Of a DNA stretch of 64,000 bases, positions 24,588 through 36,339 are shown in pieces. A program made the position numbers and the translations under genes. The notes under the pieces were generated by a model that saw only the letters and a list, made by a program, of their open reading frames with translations, was not told the DNA's origin and ran no database searches. The number at the start of each line of letters is the position of its first letter. Position 1 is the stretch's first letter. Source of the DNA: Istiophorus platypterus (Eukaryota; Chordata; Actinopteri; Istiophoriformes; Istiophoridae); the NCBI GenBank assembly GCA_016859345.1, contig CM029123.1, positions 531,501 through 595,500 on the forward strand, given 5' to 3'.

Positions 24588-24590
24588 ATG
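24479..24590. repeat. (GT)n microsatellite with CG steps
   Basis: About 110 bp of GT units with several 'gcgt' interruptions. Confidence 0.97.
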
Positions 24591-25113
24591 TTAGTGTGTT
24601 TGTGCTGTTGAGTAAGGCTCATGCAGTTGTTTTAGTTTGGAGTTGAGAGTTGACTATACGTGCAGTGAAAACCACAAGAGGCCAGGAAGAGTTCACTATG
24701 AACTGTATGCCTGTGTCGCCTTCCAACAACTCCCAAACTGACTCATTTACATTTTGTGTCTTGTAGATTTAATGTCCATAGTAATAGAAAAAGAAGCACT
24801 GAGGTTTTAGGGGCAATTGTTGTTAGAGTTATTTCTTGACTAGACACCAGCTATTTGCAATGACTGACTGCAGTGTCTCTAAAGTCAAAATCGTGGGAAC
24901 ATATAATAAAAACTTTTATCCCTGATGTCTGCCAGAAATTGTGAAAATATGCATAAATATGTATTATCAAACAGCTTTGAATATTTTATAGGCCTTGACC
25001 CTAGCAGGTTCATCACAAATACAGTGTCTGAGCAATGGCTGTTGGACATTGGTTAGTTTATACACAATAAATAAATGGAACTCTCTCTTGCTCTCTGTGT
25101 TTGTGCATGTGCA
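24591..25113. other. Unassigned spacer between two GT arrays
   Basis: No recognised feature. Confidence 0.5.
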
Positions 25114-25152
25114 GTTGTGTGTGTGTAAGTGTGTGTGTGTATGTGTGTGTGT

Positions 25153-25220
<68 letters not shown>
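25114..25220. repeat. (GT)n microsatellite
   Basis: About 105 bp of GT units with 'gtaa', 'gtat' and 'gtac' interruptions at the left side. The repetitive Val/Cys and His/Thr frames across it are artefacts. Confidence 0.97.
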
Positions 25221-25974
25221 CTGCATTTGTGTTTGTAAGTCAAATATATGAGTGGAAACATACAACAAATGTAGCAAATCCTTATTCTACTGCATTGATA
25301 ATGTGCATCACACGATGAAAAACAATAGTTTCATTCATTTAGGTTTTAGGAGAGGTGTACGAGGTAGGTTGGTACGTTGTTTTAATTGACAGGAGTCTCT
25401 ACCTATCACAGGCAGCTGTGATAATTGCTGTGTGCTCATCTCACCTCATATACAAAGCAATTTTTAGCAGTAGTTTTGTTTTATTTTTTTATTATAGAGG
25501 ATGGTGTTGCTAACCTATCCTTCTGGACAAACATTTCAAATGTTTACAGAAATTATTCCTCAAAATGTATTCAGTTATAATATCTGTTTGTTAAAATGAT
25601 TGAAACAGTTTCTTCATCCGTATAACTATAATGAGACTATCCTATTCTTTACTCTTTTCTGCTTTAATGCAACATGATTTCGTTTTGACAAATTCTGTCT
25701 CTGTTCTGGCTCTGTTCAGCTGAGAGTTTTAAGTAAAATAAATTTAAAAAATAACCATTCCCTGTCTCTTCAAAGATTAACACACGTTTATAACCAACCA
25801 ATTATTACAAAAAGATCTGAAGTCTGTGTTGACACATAACTGTCAAATACATTACATGAAATTCTACTGGCCTGATAAGAAAAGTGAGTGATGACTCACA
25901 GTACTATCACAGGATAGTGATTGAACTCTATACATTTTATTTTCCAACTGAATTAGAGACAGCTATCTCACCTA
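25221..25974. other. Unassigned intergenic sequence
   Basis: Nothing recognised. Confidence 0.5.
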
Positions 25975-26820
25975 TTACCTGTGAGTCGCAGCTCCCAGTG
26001 CTCCTATCACCACTGGCACCACTGTTGCCTTTATTCCCCACATCTTTTCTAGCTCTTCTTTCAGCCCTTGATATTTTTTTAGCTTCTTGTGTTCCTTCTT
26101 TCTGATGTTACTGTCGCTTGGGATGTGTATCGTCACTGCCTTTTCTGTTGTTTGTCCATAAATACGATGTCTGGTTAGTCAGCCATCACCAGTTTTTCAG
26201 TCTGGTTCTGGAAGTCCCACAGGATCTTAGCTCGGTCATTCTCAACCACCTCAGGTATCTTCCATTTTGACCTTGGGACTTCCAGCCGTACTCAGTGCAG
26301 ATGTTCCAGTATACTATGCCAGCCACTTGGTTGTGGTATTCCATGTATGCTCTTCCTGCCTGCATCTTACATCCTGCTATAATGTGCTGAACTGTGTCAG
26401 GAGCATCTTGGGGTCCTGTCTGGTGTGGTAGACCCCTGCCTCCATTGATCCTATATTGAGTGCCTGTTCTTGTGCTGCCATGATCAGTGTTTCTGTGCTG
26501 TCTATCAGTCCAGCGTTTCCCTGCCACTGGTAGGATTTCTTGATATCAGCCACTTCTTCAATCTGTTGGTGGTACATGCTGTGCAGGGGCTTGTCCCTCC
26601 ATGATGTTTCATCCTCCTCTTCTGCATAAATGGGTTTCTGCCGCCTGAGGTATTCACTTAACAGCTCATCTTTGTGGGCCATTTTCCTGATGTATTCGTG
26701 GATTTTGGTTGTTTCGACCTGGACAGTGGCCCTGACACTCACCAGTCCTTGGCCTCCCGCGTTCCATTTAGTGTACAATCTCAGGGTGCTGGATTTTGGA
26801 TCAAACCCTCCCTGAATACA
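25975..26820 (-). mobile_element. R4/Rex6-like LINE 3' fragment
   Basis: A 5'-truncated minus-strand piece of a non-LTR retrotransposon of the R4 (Dong/Rex6) kind, the LINE group with a C-terminal restriction-like endonuclease. It starts near 26820 in the thumb/connector region and ends near 25975 inside the endonuclease, so the extreme 3' end is also missing. Confidence 0.75.
25985..26815 (-). pseudogene. R4/Rex6-like LINE protein C-terminus, frameshifted
   Basis: From right to left the translated pieces are 'GGFDPKSSTLRLYTKWNAGG' (about 26755-26815), 'GLVSVRATVQVETTKIHEYI' and 'PLHSMYHQQIEEVADIKKSY' (frame 26377-26778). Then, in another frame (26186-26527), come 'TVQHIIAGCKMQAGRAYMEY' and 'NQVAGIVYWNICTEYGW'. 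Third-frame pieces give 'PDIVFMDK' near 26160 and 'EELEKMWGIKATVVPVVIGA' near 26000-26050. The H-x4-C of QHIIAGC is the end of the CCHC knuckle, and PD...D-K is the PD-(D/E)XK nuclease core that would cut target DNA. At least two frameshifts and stops make it dead. Confidence 0.75.
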
Positions 26821-27091
26821 ACACTACAAACTATCCCTACTAGGACCAAAACTGAGACCAATAAGCTGGTATACATCACAGCAGTGATCCTAGGACTACA
26901 TGATGAACACCATAAGCCATGAGGGAGAGGCTGGTCACCACGACAGGTTCACCAGTTCCTCAACTTCTCAGGAGTTAGTCATCTTCTCAGAGCTACAGAA
27001 ACAGCTGTTTTTTTCCAATTAATGCACTCTGTAGTGGATATCAGGACTGCATTTTTGTTTTTTACACATCCTTTTTTTAATACGCATCTCT
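26821..27091. other. Unassigned spacer between LINE and piggyBac relics
   Basis: No recognised motif. It separates the 5'-truncated LINE from the piggyBac-like start codon. Confidence 0.5.
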
Positions 27092-27754
27092 ATGACAGAT
27101 GTTAAGAGGTTTCTTAACAGAATCACTGAGAGAGATTCAGACATATATTTATCAGAGGATGAGAGTTCGGGGAGAGAGACACAGGATAGCGTGAAAGCTC
27201 AGAGGACTTAAATGAATGAATGAATAGGAGCCAGATGTAGAGGACCAAGAGCCAGATGAAGTGTGCCGTTGTCCCCTATGGGCAAGAACCAGCATGTACT
27301 GTTTTTAGGTTTTTGATCAGTACAAAAATATATATCTACATAGATGTGGTTCAAGAAAAAGATCCTTACATTTTATTTTTGAACCCAGCAAAACAATTAT
27401 TGGGAACTGGTGAACATTTTTATTACTGGAATTGTTTTAATACTAATTTTGCTGAATTCAGGATGATTTGTCTTTCCCCTAAGTTTCATGCTTGTTTTGT
27501 AAGAATGCAGAATTACACCAGATGATTCTGCCCTAGTCCTTACAGACTAAAGCCCATTGCAGTACTTCCAGTAGTACATTGATGAGCAAGTAATTCAAAA
27601 TCTGTCTTCACCAATGATACAGGATTTAGTCTGCAGCTTGAACACAACGCCAGAAGAGTTTAAGATCTATTTAGGAACCTCAGTGTACATGTTGTGTCTT
27701 GAATATGCAAGAATTAAAATGTATGTGTGTCAGAGGAACATTTTTATACTTTGA
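27092..27754 (+). pseudogene. piggyBac-like transposase N-terminus, broken
   Basis: A DDD-type cut-and-paste transposase of the piggyBac group, of which only the N-terminal part remains. An ATG at 27092 opens a 39-codon frame (stop 27209-27211) with 'MTDVKRFLNRITERDSDIYL' and 'SEDESSGRETQDS', the acidic Ser/Glu/Asp head typical of the family. After about 350 bp with no recognised match, the frame from 27560 reads 'QYFQ', a TAG (27572-27574), then 'YIDEQVIQNL', 'SLNTTPEEFKIYLGTSVYML' and 'CLEYARIKMYV'. That is the family's F-x-D-E-x-(V/I)-x-x-(I/L) ... T-x-x-E-(I/F)-K-x-(F/Y)-L-G helix bundle. No catalytic Asp region is visible downstream. No TTAA-flanked terminal repeats were identified. Confidence 0.7.
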
Positions 27755-27928
27755 CCAGTATTTTACTGCCATTAATATTCTAGAGACTCTGCTGAGGAGT
27801 GACCGGCCTGCTACAGGAACAATTCAGAATAAAAAAATTTAAAACAACAGAAATAGAATATTTAGTCCTCCAGTTTCAGTCACATTCACTAATATTAAAG
27901 ACCAAAAGAGACCAAGTCAGTAATCATT
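27755..27928. other. Spacer
   Basis: No recognised feature. Confidence 0.5.
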
Positions 27929-28260
27929 ACTACATTATAACATGAGTACTCAGTAGTAATTACTACATTATTACATGGGCACTCTGGATTCCTTACTAAA
28001 TTATTATCTGAGTACTCAGTATCATTACTACATCAGTACATTAGTAATTTAGTGTTCTTTACTACATTACTACATGACAACTCAGTATACATTACTACAT
28101 TATTTCTTAAGTGCTCAGTACTCATGTGTCAAACCAGGCCCATCTTGGAACTCCATCATGGCCACAAAATCAGGCCAACAGCAGGACTGACTGACACGCA
28201 GACAGACAGCCACTTGCCAAGGTTTTCAAAACCGCCTCTGTGGTAGTTCCATTGAGTACA
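27929..28260 (-). repeat. Dispersed repeat with six 33-bp minisatellite units (copy 1)
   Basis: Six head-to-tail units of 32-34 bp start at 27929, 27962, 27995, 28027, 28061 and 28094, each beginning 'actacatt' or a variant. They are followed by a unique-looking part to about 28260 containing 'acagacagccacttgcc' and 'accgcctctgtggtagttcc'. The same two parts occur in reverse complement at 40.56-40.89 kb. It is therefore an interspersed element carrying an internal minisatellite. The strand is arbitrary, chosen so that the two copies oppose. Confidence 0.75.
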
Positions 28261-28714
28261 GTCCATTTACTATAGGTTACAATTAACTAAACCTAACAAA
28301 TCTGGTATTATTGGAGCTGTCCATGTTATATGCTCTTTATATAGATCTATATATTTTATTTTTATCGATTAAAGATATTTTCAGAGACCAAATGGCCTCA
28401 AATTTCAGATTCAATATATTGCAGTCAAACAAAGGCCAGAATAAGGGTTACTACAGGACACTGAGATGTGCTCCAGTACATGTGCTGTACTCCTCACTAC
28501 TCTGTTTGTTTTCCGGCCAAATCACTGATTCCACATACACACCATCATGGTGAAACCTCTATCACAGTCAGCAATTCCCTAAGCCATACACAAAACACTG
28601 CCAACACACCATTAGACAGACACACACATGTGCACATGCACTTTAGGGAGGCTCACACACAGCACCACTTGACTATCAACAGGAAACATCTTTTGCAGAA
28701 CAGGAAGTGCTACT
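28261..28714. other. Unassigned sequence upstream of the promoter-like cluster
   Basis: No recognised gene or repeat. Confidence 0.5.
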
Positions 28715-28830
28715 CTGTAATTGGTTGGGGGTGATTTAGTGAGAACTGTGTCCCAGCCAATCAGAGTGCTCTTATTTTAGGGGCAGGTATAAAATCAGAG
28801 AGGCTGCTCTGCTGATGATCAGACTGAGAG
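28715..28830 (+). promoter_or_regulatory. Candidate pol II promoter: CCAAT boxes plus TATA box
   Basis: An inverted CCAAT box (attgg, 28720-28724), a forward CCAATCA (28757-28763) and TATAAAA (28788-28794) occur in the order and spacing of a TATA-type vertebrate promoter. A start would be expected near 28818-28824. A GT-rich run follows. No coding exon, signal peptide or known gene start is visible downstream, so this may be chance, a distal first exon, or an element-derived promoter. Confidence 0.35.
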
Positions 28831-29819
28831 TGACAATTGTGTGTGAGTGTATGTGTGTGTGTTCACAGTTAAATGACTCACAATTTCCCTTTATCCTCTT
28901 AACACTGATTCGATTTGTAAATTAAATGTCACATACACAACAACTTAGATCTCAGAATTTGTTGTGATAATGTTTTTGTTCTGTTTCTTTGCTAGTGCCA
29001 CTGGTCTAACATTCCCTAATATATAAGTATCTAACACCAGCCATTCCCATAGCTCACTTGAATGAATTTAATGAATTGGAACGTATTGTGCATAATCAGT
29101 GTTTCTTATTATATTATTGTCATTATTGAATTTCTCTCACAGGCCAACATGAAACAAAGTTAGAACTAATTCAGAACTTTGCACATATTCAGGTTAGAAC
29201 TAGTGGGTTTACTATTGCCATAGAACAGGATCTTTCATCATTCGATTTTAATTTTTATATGTACTTTTCTTTGTATGTACCCAGTTCAACTGACTCATTC
29301 ACACAAAAGCACACATTATATGAAATACAATTTATATTGTCTAACCAAGGGAATCAAAAGATGGATAGAAACAAAATCAAACTATACATAGATACACATA
29401 CATACATGCATACATGCATATGCAGTGTCTGCTTATAATTCAGATCTTCTTTTTAAAATAGGTCAAAAACACTGTTATTAAATGTAATTCACTGTGTACA
29501 ATTATCTGATATCGACATGAAATTGACATGAATTTAGTGAAGTTTAAAGTGTACATAGTGCTGATGTTGACAATGTAATGCTGGAGTACGGGTCGTACAG
29601 TGCATATTTGCAAGCCTGAAAAAGAAATCAGATATGTATGTTGTTCATGCCATGTAATTCCTTTTATTTAATCTCAATGAGTTTCTTACTATGAAAAATG
29701 GAAAGTGAACACACAATGTGTTACCAAAGTATGAACATGTTTGGTTATTTCACAAAAGAGTTTTCTGTTTGTGTTGTATTGTATTTGCTCATGTCACTTC
29801 TCAAGAACATAATCCTGAA
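28831..29819. other. Unassigned intergenic sequence
   Basis: No recognised feature. Short 'catacatgcatacatgcata' repetition lies near 29400. Confidence 0.5.
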
Positions 29820-29930
29820 GAGGCAGAATAGCTGAGTGTTTGAGGGTCATTTGATAAAATGACCTGCAAGTGCAGCAGTACATTGGTTAACTCCACTGCA
29901 AACTTTCTGTAATTCCCACTGGTCCTGTTA
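29820..29930 (+). mobile_element. Possible tRNA-headed SINE fragment
   Basis: Box-A-like 'tagctgagtgtttgagg' (29829-29845) and box-B-like 'ggttaactcc' (29885-29894) are about 40 bp apart. The match is weaker than at 11.3 and 16.5 kb. Confidence 0.35.
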
Positions 29931-30026
29931 TCATAGAGAAACTATGGAGCACTTATGTAGTTTTGAATGTAATTTACAGTTCGATGCAATAGATATTCAT
30001 TGAGCTGCTCTCTTTCAGCTTGTATG

Positions 30027-30028
<2 letters not shown>

Positions 30029-30099
<71 letters not shown>

Positions 30100-30107
30100 T
30101 TTTTTTT
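30029..30107. repeat. (AT)n followed by poly-T
   Basis: About 27 AT units (30029-30082) run directly into 25-26 T. On the minus strand this is a poly-A followed by TA units, a form often left behind a retroposed 3' end, but no element body is recognised beside it. Confidence 0.95.
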
Positions 30108-31208
30108 GCCTTTTTTAATAGTAGCTGACTTAACACACACCACATGCCATTACTTGTGTTTTTGCAGAAGGTCTCTTGTGGCAAGAGATGTGAGTGCATG
30201 GTTAGCGAAGCAGTGAGTGTGCTGTTTTATCTTTGTTAAAATAATGAGAAATAAATATGAACATCATTTGATGACCTTAAAGGTGTCCAGACCTGTCATT
30301 CTGGAGAAATGCTTTGGAAATCATTACATTTCAGGGGAAGACTGCAGACCAGTGGCATGGCTGTGTTATCCTGAAGAAACTGCATGGATGGCCCGTCAAA
30401 CCTAAATGAGCAACAAATGAAAGGAAGGGGTTCTGGAAGAGTCAGTCCGTATTTCACTCTACTTTTTAGATTGCAAAATGGTATCTTTAAGTTACCCTCT
30501 CTTTTGTAGCCTGATTTCTAACCATTTGGTAAATCAGCAAATGCTGTTCTGGACTATGTAACTATGTTCCATAGAGATGTGTGACACAGATCCAATCTGT
30601 TGACCACATACTGTATATTTTACACTAGTCTTATATGAGTTTTTTTTCAAGACATTGCTTTTTTTCCTTAACATGTATGTGTGTATTTCTCTTTATTTTT
30701 AAATGTGTATATGTACTTTCAAGCGTGCTAGTGTGTGTGGTCGTCAAATGTTGGCAAGCCTGATGTAATCTAACAAACGCAGTGGGAGCTGATGGGATGG
30801 GATGGAATCCAGCTGTTCCTGGCTCCATTTCAGGAGTGTTAAAAGCTGCAGGCGTCACAGTGGAGCATTGCTCCACGCACATCTCTCATCAGCCAACTCC
30901 ACTGTGATTACTCGTCTGCTGCCAGTGGTAGATGCTCAGAATTCACTGCAGGTCCCAGGCAAACACAATTATAAAAGGGGGAAATCCAGAAACTCTAATG
31001 CCAGCTGTGTGTGTGTCAGAGTGTGTATACACTATTTGTGTGCGTATGTGTGAGGTCATTTTATTACACAGTTAAAGTGCCAGCTTGCTTCCCCTTTCTA
31101 CCATCCAAGTACTAAGTTAGAAAAAGCACCTCTGGGTGCTGCCAGGAGTACCAGGGGTAGATTAATAGAGTAAAAGCTGTGACGCAGATGTGATGAAAGC
31201 TTAAAGTA
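30108..31208. other. Unassigned intergenic sequence
   Basis: No recognised gene. A more GC-rich stretch at 30775-30960 stands out slightly and could be a conserved non-coding element, but that cannot be judged without comparison. Confidence 0.4.
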
Positions 31209-31269
31209 AACACACACACACAAACACACACACAGACACACACACACACACACACATACACACACACAC
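31209..31269. repeat. (CA)n microsatellite, imperfect
   Basis: About 60 bp of CA units with 'aaac', 'agac' and 'atac' interruptions. Confidence 0.95.
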
Positions 31270-33084
31270 TAATGCAGAGAGAAGGCTCCCACTATGTCAA
31301 AAGACAAAAAGTCAAACAGTGCCATAAGGTTGATATTCAGAGTATATGTGCATTTTCATGTGCATATGCATAGTTGTTGTTTGCATATAAGGAAAACGAT
31401 TAAGTCTTTTTCCTGAAGGGATAGATGAGGAAGAAGAAGAGGAGTGATAAGGACAACAGAGGAGGAAGGAAAAGGGCAATTAGGAGAGTGGGTGTGGGGT
31501 GGGGGGTCTCAGCAGCAGTCTGTCTGAGCTGAAACAAATATAAAACTATTCAATGCAAGTATGATAAACAGTTTTTAAAAAGAGGGTCTCAGTAAACAAT
31601 TAGTGGCTAATTAATGTAATTAGGCAGTGATTTACTCAGTGTGTTCGAGCCTTGAGTGTTTTGTATCTTATCCTCTTGGTTTGGGTTTTCTTTTCACAGA
31701 TGTCTGATGCCTGATGGGCGGAGGGCTTTGTAGAATTTTTTCCATGTTTGTTACAGCCTGGACCAAGGCTTTTGTCTGTCTAAAAAAGACCCGGTGTTTG
31801 AAAAATGGAAATCTCTGTAGGAGATCTCTCTCTTTCACATGTCCTTCTCCCTTTATCTCATATTCTTTCTTTTTCAACTGTTTTAATATCAGGTAATGCT
31901 CTCAAATATGAGCGATTAAAGGATAATTACAATTTATGACAACAGTCTTCTTTTTGTAGTTACAGCCATCTATTCTATCAGTAATAATGACACTGTGGTC
32001 ACTAACTTAATTGCTGAGCTTTGGGAACAAAATTACATTGTTAATAAGAAGCCTGACAGGTAGAGAAACACAACCAGTTAAGCAAAACTAGGTGTAGGAA
32101 CTTGTAGATACCAGTAACAGTGTTGCTCAATAGGAAAAAATGTTGTTGAAATTAATTTAGAGGGCTGAAAGAAAAAAAAATAGCATTGAGCAGGCACTTC
32201 TGAGCATAATGACTTACTACAAAGGCTCAAAGCACAGCAGTACATGCAAATATTGTGGTATTATAAAAAACAAACTAGAGGTGGCAGAGTGTGCAACTCT
32301 TCTAATGAAGTGCCTATCAAATTGTCAAAAACCCTCCCCCCACAACTTTGCAACATTCAAATTTTTGTGACTTCTAAAACTGAATTAGCTCTTAAGATTT
32401 CACACACTGCTGTCATTTAACATATGGACAACAGAGCACAGCATTGGATGTCTTTGGAAAGATTAATTTCACACATAACACTGAGTTCCAAAAATAAATG
32501 AAAGAATTTATGTTTTCCGTGCCCTCCAGAAAAACAAATCACTGGTGGAAAAATAAATCAGTTTTATGGAGTGATGAAGCTACCTTGACCTAATGTACTT
32601 TTATTTTATTACAATTTTATTATTTTTAGAAATCATTTCAGGTCTGCTCTTTTCAGTTGACCTCAAGGGAAGTGGTTTAGATCATTTTGATAATTTTTTC
32701 TGGTTTGTAAAAAACCTTTCCAATGTTGGTATTGAAATTATTCGTATTATCTGACTGTGTGTTTATCGTCTGGACGTCAATAAAATGATCTCACCGCACC
32801 TCCAAATTAATATCCCAGTTATAATAAAGTAGAATTATCCTTTAATGTCTCATTTACTCCCTCGTTGTGAAGTAACTGCTCTCTCATTTTCTGTTTCCTA
32901 CCATGTTATGTTTTGCTTAATAATGGATAATACAACAATCACTCAGGCTACAGTATGTCCACTTGCTTTTCTGATTGCTCTGTATAAGGCTCCACTTAGA
33001 CACCTGTTGGCCTGTATTCAGTTAATAAGGCTACACACTAAGCTGTTCTTATTGTATGGCAGGGAACCAGCAGTGTGTAGTGGA
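31270..33084. other. Unassigned intergenic sequence
   Basis: No recognised feature. The overlapping frames at 31668-31896 show no known domain. Confidence 0.45.
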
Positions 33085-33171
<87 letters not shown>

Positions 33172-33178
33172 TGTGTGC
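33085..33178. repeat. (GT)n microsatellite
   Basis: About 94 bp of GT units with 'gttt' interruptions. It creates a spurious Cys/Val-rich plus frame. Confidence 0.97.
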
Positions 33179-33599
33179 ACTGGTTGCCTAGGCTGAGTGG
33201 AAAGCAGCACAGATTAGCAGGTGTATGTGTGATGATTTATAGAGCTCCACTTGGACAGGAGGAATTTTAACTGTCTAAATGACTAATCCTTACCTACTTC
33301 CCTGACAAATGTACATAAACTGACTGAAGTCGCAGAGCAGCGTGTGTGTACGTGTGTGGTGTGTGTGTGTAAATGTGAGTTTGTCCTTGTGCGAAATAAT
33401 TACAGTAGGCAATCAAAGTGACACTTTGAGTGGGGTCATTTCGTTAATTTTAAGGTCTTGATTTAGGAATTGGATTATGTTTTAAGATAAGCTTTTAAGT
33501 TTAATTTTTTTTACAACCTGAGTCTCATTTTAATACTTTTGGCCAACGTTTTGGGTTCATTTGGATAACACTTCTTTAAACAATTATATTCATAAAAAA
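33179..33599. other. Unassigned sequence
   Basis: No recognised feature; imperfect GT units at 33341-33370. Confidence 0.5.
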
Positions 33600-34045
33600 T
33601 GCTCCTATAGTAGATTACCACCAGCCCAGACTGGACGACTTTTGTTCTCTGACATGGCCTATGATGAAATGGACTGTTGACAGAGGGCAAGTTGGGTCCA
33701 TGGATTCTGGCTGTTGATTCCAAATTCTGCCAGCCTCAGATTTCTGTTCTTAGCTGAAAGGAATGGGACCAGATGTGGTCCTCTCCTGTGGTAGTCCATC
33801 AAAAAGCCGAAGCTCACTTGACACTACTCTGAATAAAGTTTCAGAAATACTCACACCAACTAGTATGGTAAAAACAATCCCACCATGGTCTAAGTCACTA
33901 AGATCACATTTTCTTCATTCTGATGTTTGATGTGAACATTAACTGAAGCTCCTGACCTGTATCTGCATGGCTGCAACATATTTGGCTATTTGGATAATTG
34001 CACGAATAAGAAACTTCACAGGTATTCCTAATAAAGTGCTTGTGT
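33600..34045 (-). mobile_element. Internally deleted Tc1 element, minus strand
   Basis: Same Tc1 family as at 20.6 kb but in reverse orientation. The low-coordinate half holds transposase pieces ('ttgggtccatggattctggc', 'gatttctgttcttagctgaa', 'gaccagatgtggtcctctcc'). The high-coordinate half holds the family's 5' end ('tgatgtgaacattaactgaa', 'gctcctgacctgtatctgca', 'attcctaataaagtgct'). Most of the middle and the catalytic part are gone. It is a fossil or a non-autonomous deletion derivative. Confidence 0.8.
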
Positions 34046-35189
34046 GACTTCTTTGTAGGATTCTTTCATTTTTAGTTTACATCAGTACATGGGATTTTAT
34101 TGATGATAAAAACATAGAACATTTCCAGACTAACACTTTGGGGTACTAGTACTATCTGAAAATCCCCCCATATGTTTAAAGCAGTGCAGTCATACAGTAT
34201 GCACAATATTCACATGTAAAAATCTGTAGTTGTAATGACGGCTTAAACCTTGAACTACTTACTTTTGCCATGGTGCCATGGTGTGTATGGATGTAATCTT
34301 AAAGTACATGTTGCCCTCTGTTCACAACATTAAGAACATTAAACAATCACACATGGAGGTCTGACAGCTCTTCTAGCAACAATCCTCCCCACCACCAACA
34401 ATCACACTTTCTAAACTCCATTGCAAGCAGCATTCCATGGTATGTCTGCAGGGGGGTGCTAGGGGTAATGAAACTTAGTGAAATAGCTTTTGTGTCCAGC
34501 TCTTTACATGTGAGTGTGTTTACAGGTTGGGGTAATGGAGGGGAGTACTCTTTGGTATGTTCCAGGAGGATTTATATGGCACCTGTTGGAAATATAAAGA
34601 GGTGGGAGGAGAGGAAAAAAATAAAGGAGAAGGAGATGGGAGGAAGATACCTTTGGGCTCCATGTGACACATCTTAAACAAAAACTAAGCATACAAATAA
34701 GATTTGTATTAGATTTGCATACAAAATCTAAATGTGAATCTCATACAACAAAAAAACACTGTATAACCATAGTCCCATCTATATTTGCCTATGAGTTTGT
34801 ATTTGCATGCTACCTCTTTCATGATCAGGACAGTAGATATAGTTCATTATGGTGCCTCATGTATTGTTACAGGAGAAAAAAAGCTACACCTAGTCTGGGG
34901 ATACAAAGAGAGTTAAACTCAATGATGGTTGTATCAGTGAAGGAAGGATATATACATCTTGTGTGCTAATAGCTGTGTGTGAATAAGCTGTATTTTCCTT
35001 TGATTTATTATCACTCCCCTCAGCACACCTTATCCCCAACTTTCTCATCCCTTTTCCAAAAATGTCCCCCTCTGTTGAGTTTAAAATTTTACCTGACATA
35101 ATTTCACTGCCATAGCACGGTAGTCTCCTCCCCAACACCACCAGGGTGTCAGACCTGATAGTGTTCTCCAGAGCCCTACTGGTAATATC
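34046..35189. other. Unassigned sequence between two Tc1 fragments
   Basis: No recognised gene. Because the flanking fragments are of the same family but opposite orientation, they are separate insertions. Confidence 0.5.
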
Positions 35190-35320
35190 TCTGATGGAGG
35201 TCAGAGGAGAATGGTCAGACTGGTTGGAGCTGACAGAAAGGCTACTTTGACTCCCACCTTTCAACTGTGGTGAAAAGAAAAGCATCTAAGAATGCACAAC
35301 ACATCAAAGCTGCATAAATG
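35190..35320 (+). mobile_element. Tc1 element fragment, plus strand
   Basis: A short piece with 'gaggtcagaggagaatggtc', 'agactggttggagctgacag' and 'aatgcacaacacatcaaagc', equal to the HTH-to-catalytic linker region of the 20.6 kb family. The 131-codon minus frame over it is a shadow. Confidence 0.75.
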
Positions 35321-36339
35321 GTGATTAGTCATTAACAGTCATCAACACACTGTAACACACACTAGGAGTACATTACAGCCATTTTATGCAATATTTGTTT
35401 TAGTGCCTGTGTTGGGATTAGATGAGTTTTTCCATAATGTTAACACACCCTGCACTCTTACTTGATTTTATTTATGTGTGTATAGACATGTTTCTGTCCA
35501 ACAATGGATTTAACTTAGCAACAGTCATTAATTACAAGGCCAACATGAAATTTTGGAATTAAAAGACTCACAGTATAGCATTCCTTCCTAAGGAAATAAA
35601 GGTACATTAATCCTTTTAGAGATCAAAATAAAGCCGCTCTATATAACTTAATCTGATCCAGTCTCTGTGTCTTCAGATTTAGACTTTTTCTCCAGTATTA
35701 AACTAAGATGATTGTTGTCTGACAGGCATTACAATTAGCCAGAGAAGCATTTGCAAGACACAAATGTGCTACAATGTAAACAGACTGGTTGAAAAGCCAG
35801 AGGTCTACTTGGGTTTTAAGATCAATGAAAATTCAATGATGCTCATCATCAAAATCTTTTCATCAGTTTTCTCCACATTAGTTGTTCTGTGCAGGGTAAA
35901 AGTAACTGATCTTCAACAGGTATTATTTTTACCTCATGATCCAACATTATAGTCTGGCACTTTTTGTGACTGGAGAGAAGACAGGAAACTAAGAAACTGA
36001 ATTACTAGCATTACACTAGTTTTCCCTTTTCCCTCACCAGACTCACATTCATTTCAGCATCTTCCCCATATATACATTTTCAAAGACAATCATGCAAAAC
36101 AGCTCTGCATTTCTGTATTTTGTTGCATTTTTTCATCAACCTATTTGTATTGATATTTAGTATTGATTGTCACCTAGACCTTCAACATCTTACTTTTTAT
36201 ACAAAAATGAGCTTGCATATGCATGTTTTTTTAAAACGGTAAACCTGCTTAAAAGGAAAGGCAATTGACTCTTTTCCCATTGGCAGCAGACAAGTTTGCC
36301 TTTCTGTTTTTTGTCTGATGTGTCACATTCAACTTTCAC
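35321..36339. other. Unassigned intergenic sequence
   Basis: Nothing recognised. Confidence 0.5.

Noticed and set aside
25053..25318. Cys/Val- and His/Thr-repeat proteins over GT/CA arrays (also at 6.6, 16.0, 24.4, 33.1, 43.4 and 58.3 kb)
   Set aside because: Dinucleotide repeats stay open in all frames; there is no gene context.
27929..28126. CRISPR-like array of 33-bp units
   Set aside because: Units are contiguous without spacers and diverge throughout, and the genome is animal; it is a minisatellite.
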